From Mansonella perstans (taxonomy: Eukaryota > Nematoda > Chromadorea > Rhabditida > Onchocercidae): DNA of 64,000 nt. Both the position numbers and the translations under genes were made by a program. The stretch is from the NCBI GenBank assembly GCA_037074765.1, contig JBAMDO010000016.1, positions 124,001 through 188,000 of the forward strand, read 5' to 3'. The notes beneath the pieces are model-generated. The model was given only the letters and a program-made list of their open reading frames with translations, was not told the DNA's origin and made no database searches. Below are positions 55,131-64,000 of this stretch, piece by piece (within the stretch, counting starts at the first letter, position 1; every line of letters begins with the position of its first letter).

Positions 55131-55440
55131 ACTGTGAAGGAAATATAGTTAAAGTTGTCGGTTTCGATGCTGGAACTACTGGAAAAAAACGAGGTCCTGA
55201 TAATCACCATCTGAGTATAGTTTTTGATTTTTTGGAACATTTTTCAGGCATTTCAGGCAAAAAGTTTGACATACATTCAGCCATGCATGAAACTTCGCTG
55301 GATGGATGTGTTTTTGAGGTATTCCAACTATAACAGTTAGTTATAAACTTTTAACATATATTCATAGCTATTCTTTCTAGTATGAGAGAGAATTCCGATT
55401 AAAGCTGAAACAGTTTTTGGAAGGATGGAGAAAAATTTAA
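55131..55440 (+). pseudogene. Orphan 3' tail of an unrecognised plus-strand gene (two exons)
   Basis: Exon 55131-55318 follows GCGCTTTTAG and, in the phase with two leading bases, encodes CEGNIVKVVGFDAGTTGKKR, then SIVFDFLEHFSGISGKKFDI and ETSLDGCVFE, ending at a GTATTC donor. Exon 55381-55440 follows TTTCTAG and encodes YEREFRLKLKQFLEGWRKI with a TAA. Phases agree and composition is protein-like. Only about 180 bases separate it from the divergent zinc-finger start, so there is no room for 5' exons or a normal promoter. Most likely a gene fragment copied here from elsewhere. Family not recognised. Confidence 0.45.
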
Positions 55441-56141
55441 ATGTTTGTAACACATAAGATAGTAATTCGCATAAATGTTACAAATGAATAGTTGGCATTA
55501 AATGTTAGCAGTTGAACGAAATTTTAATCTTATGGTATTGAATAAGTTTGTGTTTTTTAATCTAATATGATTTGCATATGAATGCATGAAATTCTCGGTG
55601 ACATTGATTTTTTCAAAATGACAGACACAATGGCTTATTCTTGACGAAATTTGTATTATCGAAATATGCTGGCATTTGAATTATATTGGTTCAAGCATTT
55701 ATCACGTGTTTCGAAAAGGGAATTTTGAATTTATGTTTAGCTTTTGCAAAGCAAAATTTTTTCTGGCCTGTAAAGTTTTTTATTTTCGCTATCAATTTCG
55801 AAAAATATTTACCAAATCAAGTGCATTTTTGTTCCGAAAATATGAATTTCGTCATGTTTTGTTTTGGAGTGTAATGAGTCGGCAATCTTTTCTAATTGGA
55901 GCAGATAGGACCATTTTAATCGGTAAACGTGAAATTGGTGTCAACTTTTAATTTCCAATACTTGGGAGGAAAAGTAAACAACATCAAGTAATTCAAGTCA
56001 AAGTGTGATTTGGCAGGTTTAGTATATGACCAACTTTTATGATCAACTTCTCATGAGCAACTTTTAGATTGCCTTAATAAATTAGCCGACAAAGTAATAG
56101 GATGTTAATTGAAAAAATATGCAACAACTGTGTTTCTTCAG

Positions 56142-56269
56142 ATGAGAAAAAGTACAATGCGAGTAGAAGAGAGGACAAGAAGCCATTTTGTTTTGAATGC
56201 AAACATTGTGGCAATTTCTTTGCAAGTAAATATTCATAGGAAAAACATGATATGCAACTAATCTCACTG
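56142..56269 (+). pseudogene. Decayed inverted zinc-finger exon, right copy
   Basis: Same sequence and same in-frame TAG as the copy at 47710-47837. The decay therefore preceded the 2.1-kb duplication. It lies inverted relative to the intact exon at 53986-54147. Confidence 0.75.
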
Positions 56270-56368
56270 ATGTGTAACAATCACTGCCTGAGATTCCTCA
56301 CATTTATCACATTATTCTCAAGCTAGTCATTACTCTCAACAACAAGTAATAAACAGCATATATTAAAA

Positions 56369-56374
56369 TTTATT
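56369..56374 (-). terminator. Possible poly(A) signal of ETFA
   Basis: AATAAA on the minus strand about 110 bases after the ETFA stop, in AT-rich sequence. An identical copy lies in the left duplicate. Confidence 0.4.
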
Positions 56375-56483
56375 TCAAAATATAAAATGTGAAATATGAG
56401 CAGTTTTTTGACAAAAATGAGATATTTAACAACTTCCTTCATTAGAAAGAGATTATATCTTGATGAAATTGTGAAATGTTCGA

Positions 56484-59378
56484 TTACAGTGCTTTGATTA
56501 ATTCAGGAATGGCTTTTTGAAGATCAGCTTTCAGTCCAATATCTGCGATCTAAAAAATACGTCATATTTTATTGCCACTGGAAAGAAATGTAAATTTTTA
56601 CGCTGGATCGTATTTAATATTTGCTAAATTTATTTTATAAACCTCTGTGAAACACTGAAACACGTACACACAATAACTACACATAAATATTACGTTTTAG
56701 GAACGCATCTTATGATAGTTAAATATGGAACAATCTTCAGTTAAGCAACCGCTGGTCGTCGATGAAATTTAATAAACAAAAGTAAATTAAGTTTATAATC
56801 ATACAAAATCGAACTTCATTAAGTTAAAACAAAGTTACCTGGAAAATTGGAGCATCTGGGTCTTTATTTATAGCTACAATAACTTTGCTCTCTTTCATTC
56901 CTGCTATGTGTTGAATGGCGCCACTGATACCAATTGCTATGTATAATTCCTGCGAATTATCGATAAATACAATATATTACATAGAAAGTTCGAAGAAAAA
57001 GTCAATCTACATTTTATTTATGGAAATTTTTTATATGTGGATAGTGAAAGTGTATCCCGAATGAAAACACAGCTGGATTGTTTACCAAATGCATTATCCG
57101 GATTTTAGAGTAACTTTTTAAAACATAATTCAGAATTTCGCACTGACTGATTATCCAAAAATCTAATCGATTTCGTTCTTGCTTAATTACTTTTTTAAAT
57201 AAAGAAGTTACCGGCGCAACAACTTTGCCCGTTTGTCCAATTTGCAACTCATTCGAAACATAACCAGCATCAACTGCTGCCCGCGAGGCACCCACTGCTG
57301 CTTTCAATTTATCAGCCAGTTCATAAATCATTTTAAAATTATCGGCTGAACCAACACCACGACCCCCCGAAACTATCACTTTTGCGTTTTTCAAATCTGG
57401 TCGTTCCGATTTAAGCACTTCTTGTGACAAAAATTCAACACCACTGAATGAAAAATCTATTTCGGGTGCTGAAAACTAATGAGAATTATTAAAAGTCTAT
57501 AGAATTCCCGAAAATGAAAAAACATATGGAAATCAAATACTTAGGATCATTTCACTAAAACTCCTCCTGCTGATAATAATAACTGGATAATATTACAAGA
57601 AACTTCTCAGTGAATTACAAAAACGTAATAGGCACTTCATACTTACCCTTTTCAATTTTGCCATTACCACCACAGTCTTTAGCTGGTTCAAACGTTGTCC
57701 CTCGAAAAGTCAAGAACTTTACTGGAGCATTACTTTTTACCTGAAAGTGACATAATGTAAAAAGAAAAAAATGATTACGATAATTTCATATAAATTTACA
57801 TTCAAACAATGATTCAGTGGCTTTGCAAAATCAAAAGAAACAACTTTACCTTGCATAAGGCATTACCAGCATAAATAGGTCGCGTGAAAGTATCACTGTT
57901 GTGAATAACGATGATATCGGTGACAGGAGCAGAATCGAACTGAGCAGCGACTCTAGGTAATACATCACGACCAAATGTTGAAGCTCCTGCTACTACACAA
58001 TCAAATTTGTATTGTTTCTGCATTGTTTCCACAGCTTTAGCAACATACTCTGAACAGATCCTTCGTTTCATTAGTTCATCTGGGAAATTACCTGCTGCTG
58101 CTTTATAGTGATATTAAATTAATAGAGATTTTCAAAGGATAAATTTTGGACAAAAAAAATTACTGTAAAGCAACCTGGAAGCTGATGTTTGAGTTTTTCG
58201 TGATCCGCTATAAATACTCGTTTAACTGGCTCTATTCTGGCCACCTGTAAAAATTAAATGAATCAATATCTACAATAAAATAAATCCTTTTAATGTATCC
58301 TTAACAATTTTATTTTCCCACTATTATTATACCCATTTTACATGACCACAGTGAAATTAAACAAAAAAATATGCATTAGGATTACTTAGTGCTCCTTGCC
58401 AATTCATCAGCATTTGTGATGCGCTTAATTTTAAGCTCTTCTTATCAAAAACGTCACCCACAAAAATTTTTTCTTGAAAAGTTAACACATTTAGACAAAA
58501 AGATTATTTACAAGAAGTGAACTAACCTGTTCAGCAACGCTAACAACATTGCTACCAGCAACCAATACTGATATTTCACCTAATCTTGAAGCAGCATTAA
58601 TGGTATTTAACGTTATCGGATTGAGCTTACAATCGGTATGCTCTGCTAATACCAATGTACCCGTAAACCGAAGGGATCTTTGCTGAAAAACGTCGAAATA
58701 CTGTCTTTTGATTTTTCAATTATGAAAATATTCCAAAAAAAAAAAAAAAACACCTCTTTTGAGTTACAAAAAAAAAAGTCGAGAGATGATACATATATAT
58801 ACATATATGTTCAAGATAACTATTTTAAACCAGCTGTCAAGATTTTGAGAAAAAGAACACCTCTGATTTTGATGTTCAACATCTATCGTATAATATTACA
58901 GTCCCATCAATTTGTCAATTTGCTTCATAGCAAAATGAATAATTCAAAACCAAAGAATTTCAAACTAGCAATAAATTATTTAAGAACCAAAAATTTCCAA
59001 TTTAATCTGATTTTAAAAAAAATTAATTACACTTAATGGTCAGTAAGTAATTTGCAATCTCGCATGCAAATTCAAATATCATACTATTGGACTAAAACAA
59101 ACTTTTCTATCTGTGTATTTGGTTGTTATTTCAAATTATTACTAATAATAAAAATATTGATTTCTTATAACAAAAACAATCGAATTTTTTGATTATTTGC
59201 TATGAAAAGTTTTCAATGTTTTAAGATTTCTTTTCAAAAAATTTACACTCTCACATATTTAGATTTTTTTTTTTAAAAAAAAAGAATCCAAATAAATTAA
59301 GACACAATTAAAAATTAAACTAACGAGAATACTGTAGCTTCTCGATAGCTGTTCCGAGAAGAATCGTATGCTATTCAT
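56484..59378 (-). CDS. etfa: Electron transfer flavoprotein alpha subunit, mitochondrial
   Basis: FAD-binding subunit of mitochondrial ETF, passing electrons from acyl-CoA and amino-acid dehydrogenases to ETF-QO. Exon 1 (59378-59325) encodes [18 protein letters not shown], an Arg/Ser-rich presequence with no acidic cluster; its GTTAGT donor is in phase 0 with exon 2 (58682-58527: [31 protein letters not shown]). Later exons: about 58245-58180 ([14 protein letters not shown]), then 58089-57850 ([45 protein letters not shown]), about 57740-57650, and 57475-57212 ([42 protein letters not shown]). The last two are 56949-56840 ([27 protein letters not shown]) and a short one to the stop at 56484. 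The FAD-site signatures ([29 protein letters not shown]) are intact. The first exon is inferred from phase and presequence character. Confidence 0.94.
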
Positions 59379-61686
59379 CAGCTCTTCTTCACCAATAATT
59401 AGTTATTCCAAGAAATTTATGAAAGTTTGAAAAGAAATGATAACAACAATGGAGGATTACTGTCTTTTCCTCTCATATTACCCTACTAAATGGGTAAAAC
59501 AACCACTGCGTAGGGTCCAAAGTCCAATGTTCACCAATGTATCTGCATTCACAGAGGAATAACTTTCACCTTTTGAAAGGACTTCACAAAACTCACCGAT
59601 TCATCAACTTTTCTCGTCCATCCATCTTATACCGATGTAACTTAGAATCCGGAAAGAATAACTATAGTTTATTTTCTGAAAGTGTTTTGGTTGGAAAAGT
59701 TTGCAATTTTTTAGATATGAATCATATATCCAGTAATACATACTTGTATCTTTCGATTAGATACCATTGAAATTTTAGATCTATCCATCATATACCGATA
59801 TAAACAGAATCCGTAGAGAGTAATTAGTTTATGATGGAATTAATTTGGTTGGAAAAGTTTACAATTTTCTGGATGTGAATCATACATTCAGCAATACATA
59901 CGTGTATCTTTCGATTGGATACCATTGGAAAATTCAGTCTTTCAAAATTTTTCAACAAAATCAGTACTATTTCAAAATATTTTATCAACCGGTAAAAGTT
60001 ATCTTCTTGCATAGAATTGAGATAGCAGAATCGTAGTAGTACAGAATAATAATCATACGATTTTTTCAAGATGATAAAAAATTATAGCATTTCATCGTTA
60101 CAGTAATAGTTCATTACTTGAAAATTATAAATACCTTTTTATTCCAGGAATTACACAATAAATTGACAAACAACTGACTAGAAATCTAAAGAAAAATCCA
60201 AAAAATGATACTTCACTAGAAGTTTCCAGTTCGTTTAATTTTTCCGTTGATTTTTTCAGCAATCATTCATTTCATTTCACATTTACTTCATTTCATATTG
60301 AAATTCTATAAATTTAGCCCTGCATTCGATGATAATAGTATCTATGATTGCTAGATAGCAGTGGAGTATATGTATATATACATGTATAAATTTATATTTG
60401 CTTCAAAAATACGAAGAAAACATTTTTTATTGCGCGTACAATTGCATTACGGGAAATTTGAACCTATGGTGAGAAATTTTACATGAAAAAAACTAAACAA
60501 CCTAACCTGAAAAGCAAAAAATTGAAAACAACATACTTATTGCAAAAGAGATGGTAGAGAGAAAAAATAAATAAATAAATAAGTTGAAGGAATAATGTAA
60601 GCAAAAAAAAAAAAACAAAAATGTGCGGAACTATGCAGTGAAATCTAAAATAACTAAATTAGAGACGGTTACGTTGTATAAAAGAACTCAATTTATATTT
60701 TGTTATTTCAGGAAGGACAAAAAAATATTATTCGGAGTGAAGTTTCGCTTCATTATAATTATCAACTAAATTTGGACTAAATAAGATAATAAATGATGAT
60801 GATAAGGGAAACAAACAAGGACGATGTACGATGCTATCAATGGAAATCTAAAACAACTAAAATGGACGAAAATCTCTTTTTTCATTTTTTTTTTAAGAAT
60901 TCGCAAGTGAATAAGCAATCGATAATCAGTAACGTAAATAAAACTTTCTAATACATAATCAAAGATACACACTTATGTATAAGAAGAATAAGTACTAAGA
61001 TTTCAAATATGGCTGAAGCGAAACAAAATGTTTTAGATTGAAATATGTCTGTGAACTGGAAGAGCTCTACCGCACAAATAAAACTTGTTTAAATACTGAA
61101 TGTGATGTTTATTGAATAGTACTGATACACAATAGATGAATGATTTCTGGAAATTTTGACAAGAAATTTTTCGACAGAAAAGAAGACCGAAGAAATCGAG
61201 ATTTATCTAAGTGAAAACTTATTTCGCTTTTCGAAAATTTCTTCAGTATTTTAAGGTAACTTTTTTTATAATTTTTTTTTTTTTTAATATCTTAAATTAA
61301 TATCCATACATCAATGAACATTAAAAATTCTTCCGGCTGACGATATATCAGTACTACAATTAATACGGATGAAATAATGGTTGTGGATAGATTGATTTTT
61401 TTAAAAGATTGAAAATATTGCTCGTATGGAAAATTTATGGTAATTAGAAGACAACTTTAAGTTGTTACAAGTTGCGATGTAAGTATGCATTATTTGATTA
61501 ACTTATTTAAGGATTTGTCACTGCTATATTAATTTTGCCACCAAAGATGATATAAAAAAATATGCATAAGCAAGAGATAATGAACTTTTGGGTTCTAAAT
61601 AAGTTAACGGTAAATTTAAGAAATGTGAAGAAATCAAATAAATTTTGCATTAACATCCCTAACTTGCAAAAATTATTCAACATAAT
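59379..61686. other. Intergenic between ETFA and hexokinase
   Basis: About 2.3 kb, AT-rich. It contains a diverged tandem duplication (59620-59940) and several poly-A/poly-T tracts. The ETFA promoter should lie just right of 59378. No gene or RNA was recognised. Confidence 0.5.
59620..59940. repeat. Diverged tandem duplication, about 157-bp unit x2
   Basis: Both copies contain CATCxTATACCGAT, AGAATCCG, TTTGGTTGGAAAAGTTT, GAATCATA, ATACATACxTGTATCTTTCG and GATACCATTG in the same order. Copies are about 59620-59775 and 59777-59940, with roughly 80-85% agreement by eye. Confidence 0.8.
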
Positions 61687-64000
61687 TCAATTAGCTGAAC
61701 AAATTTCATTTCTGATTCGCGTTGCAACTGCTGCTACCAGCGCTGCTCCACGACCGCTTCCATCCTCTGACAGCATTAACTGATACTGAAAAAGAACTGT
61801 AATTTATACAGACGAAACGTAGTAATGTACAGAAATAGGTACATCTTTTTGGGCAAAATTAAAATTTCCCTTAAACAATATCTCCACATCTTTACATTAG
61901 TTACATAGAAAATGTTTTATCATTAGCAAGCATGTCCAATTTTTTTGTAATATTATTCGTTTATAAAACCTAAGAATAAAATTACCTTCAGGTTCTTATC
62001 GATTAGCTCCTCTATTTTCTCATCAAGCAAACGCGGGAAAGTGGGATGAAATCGGTACACGGAACCGTCAACACCAACTGTCACGTATGGTTTTTGCATT
62101 CGGTTCAGCAATGTTGCTATGCCAGCAGCACATAGGTATGCAGCTCTGAAACAGACCATTTGTGAGTGAGTTAATAAATCGTAAAGATTCAAAACAACAA
62201 TTCGAATTTGATTTGCTATCATAGTAAACTCTCTTTTAAAATATAATTTGAATGCATATAAGAGTATATTTTTGTTGTCATTAAGGATCGAAGTAATTTA
62301 CCGTGTACTAACAAGAGAGCATACGTATGCAACATTAATGCAATCAGCAACTGATACTTGTTCCACTCCGATCTCATCTAAAATTCCCAATGTTTTTGCA
62401 AAATTTTGCTCCTTGTCTTCCAAAATTTCTCTGAAATAAAATTCCCATGCAATAAAATACATTTTTTCTGTTAAAGTGCTCATAATTCACACAAAAAAAA
62501 CAGAAGACGAAATATAAATTTCGATTATAAATTTATATTTTTGACGTAATTAGAAAATAGTCCATGCTGAAAATGTTTTTTGCAGCAGTCATAGATTTCA
62601 AAACCTCTAAAGTTAACTGATACGAACATACTTTTCGACTTCGGATACATATTTAGTCGGAAATGAATGTGGCTCTGAAATGGCCTCATAATCTCCGTTA
62701 AAAAGAAGGTTTTTGCGCGCCAGGTGAGCCAGAATGACACGCACGATTTCACCCATGTACATACCCGAGATCATTTTTTCGAATCTGTAAATCTCAGCTA
62801 TAAATCGAGAAAACTTCCTTTTCTTTCATACCATCAACTTAACCATTACTTGCAGAACAGGTCACAACGTATCAAGGCCTGCCTGCTTTTCATGTAAAAA
62901 AAAAAAAAAATGCTGAAAATTTTGAATAATTTTTTCAGTACAAAATCCCAATCCGCATGAAAAATACTCGTTGAAAAGGTAAAAAATTAAAAAATTTTTC
63001 AGCAATTGTTTTTTTTCGAATTTGAATTTTTTTTTTAAGTTTACTACTGCTGTGACCAAGATTCTGCAGTTCCTTACCAGCCTTTATCATTCACTGCTTT
63101 TTTGGCAACTCACAGAATACCGAAAAGAAGTAATCAAGCAGTGTGTGTTTGTGTATGTATGTGTGCGTTTAAAATCAACTCGCAGCCAGAAAAATTTTGC
63201 AGCGGCGTCAATTGATAGTAGTGCTTTTGCCCGTAGAATCACATATATACAGGCTTCCAAAAACACCGCCGCTGCAGTGAGCCGGTCTAACTGCGAGTCC
63301 ACTAAGCACAAGCTCCTGTAATGCATGCCGAAAACATTTTAAAATTGAAAACCCTATCTGAAAAAGACAGTCTTTTGCAGTTCGATAGGACCAATGAAGC
63401 TGTGAGATAGTCCACAAGTAAGTATGATATTGTTCCAATGAATTGTCAAAAAATTTGAAGTACTTTGTAAGCTTAACCAAATGCAATACTATTTTTCATA
63501 CATGAGAAAGAGGAGGAGAAAAAGAGAGAGAAAGAGATATGTTGAGAGAAATGATCCATAAATGAGCTAATGCGCTGATTCCATAACTGTCTCTACCCAC
63601 TTTCAGTGGTAATCCACGATAGTGAGGAGAATTCTGGAGCGATTTTAATGCAGCAGTCTATTCTCAAGTCATTCCAGAAACTCAAAAACTCAATTATTTG
63701 ATTTCCTGTTTAAAGTGAAATGCATTACGAGCTGCAACGAGGTGCGATGTAGTCCTAGAGATCGCAATTCTAAAAGTACCTGTACCTTCAAACAAACAAT
63801 CCACAAACGATTGTTTAGTATAATCAACGATACCATTGACAAATTTCATTGAAGTTAAAATCAAATCCACCGATAATAATCATTCCCCAAAACTTATATG
63901 CCATATAATGTTGCTTTTGTTCAAAAGAATGGATAAAAAAAATAAGCAAATCTCACAGTTGTTTCCCAGGATTGATCGTTTGTTCGTCCACTTCTCGATC
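61687..64000 (-). CDS. hxk: Hexokinase, C-terminal part (5' exons outside window)
   Basis: Phosphorylates glucose at the first step of glycolysis. Exons right to left: 64000-about 63957 (DREVDEQTINPGKQL); about 62780-62630 (EKMISGMYMGEIVRVILAHL, YEAISEPHSFPTKYVSEVE); 62440-62300 (LGILDEIGVEQVSVADCINV, VCSLVSTR); 62147-61984 (AAYLCAAGIATLLNRM, VTVGVDGSVYRFHPTFPRLL); and 61787-61687 (LSEDGSGRGAALVAAVATRI), ending RNEICSAN at the stop. These match the large-domain half of a single hexokinase unit, including the adenosine-site VTVGVDGSVY and the LSEDGSGRGAA loop. The glucose-binding small domain would lie beyond 64000. The intron at about 62785-63956 is long for this gene and holds only chance open frames. 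Confidence 0.93.

Larger units (their letters stand above)
54928..57044. repeat. Segmental duplication, right (parent) copy (2117 bp)
   Basis: Parent of 46497-48612. It spans from inside exon 1 of the zinc-finger gene (the first codons) to inside an ETFA intron. The one-base length difference is accounted for by three single-base indels. Confidence 0.97.

Noticed and set aside
63087..63486. Overlapping open frames in the long hexokinase intron
   Set aside because: They are on both strands, without hexokinase motifs. The flanking exons join directly (GKQL to FEKMISGMYMGE).

Overview
The window looks like nuclear DNA of a nematode, most likely a filarial (Onchocercidae) species. It is strongly AT-rich. 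Genes are split into many small exons by short introns ending in TTTTCAG/TTTTAG-type acceptors, and genes occur on both strands at moderate density. Every recognisable protein is a metazoan or nematode homologue. There is no bacterial gene organisation and no convincing Wolbachia-derived insert. The species cannot be named from the sequence alone. Exon joins were inferred by eye from splice sites, reading phase and family motifs.

Layout, left to right. (1) <1-5073, minus: bifunctional peptidylglycine alpha-amidating monooxygenase (PAM), running off the left end. (2) 5.1-9.1 kb: AT-rich, with a 37-bp tandem repeat. (3) 9122-9843, minus: CRIPT. (4) 11890-14623, plus: TBP-like factor (TLF/TRF2), nine exons with consistent phases. 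(5) 16031-21984, minus: cytosolic alanyl-tRNA synthetase. (6) 22.0-28.6 kb: gene-poor, with simple repeats and one unexplained open stretch. (7) 28656-30746, plus: small SH2 adaptor of SHB/SHF flavour, with a 45-bp minisatellite in an intron and a long tetranucleotide microsatellite just downstream. (8) 32226-35361, plus: bifunctional CoA synthase (PPAT + DPCK). (9) 35683-38167, minus: HTATSF1/CUS2-type splicing factor. (10) 41749-44460, minus: unrecognised secreted protein. (11) 46.1-57.0 kb: a rearranged accessory region. (12) 56484-59378, minus: mitochondrial ETF alpha subunit. (13) 61687->64000, minus: hexokinase, running off the right end.

The accessory region 46.1-57.0 kb is the most interesting part. 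It holds a minus-strand gene (52875-54953) that pairs a signal-peptide first exon with duplicated C2H2 zinc-finger exons. The two terminal exons each carry their own stop and start in the same splice phase, which is the architecture expected for mutually exclusive or trans-spliced zinc-finger cassettes. Decayed inverted copies of one finger exon lie nearby. A nearly identical 2.1-kb segment occurs twice (46497-48612 and 54928-57044). The left copy carries only the last two ETFA exons and so is an ETFA pseudogene fragment. A foldback (MITE-like) element and low-complexity tracts sit at the outer edges of the left copy, and an orphan C2-domain exon abuts it.

The remaining genes are housekeeping or signalling functions (translation, CoA synthesis, glycolysis, fatty-acid/amino-acid electron transfer, splicing, transcription, neuropeptide amidation). 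There is no evident operon or shared pathway.
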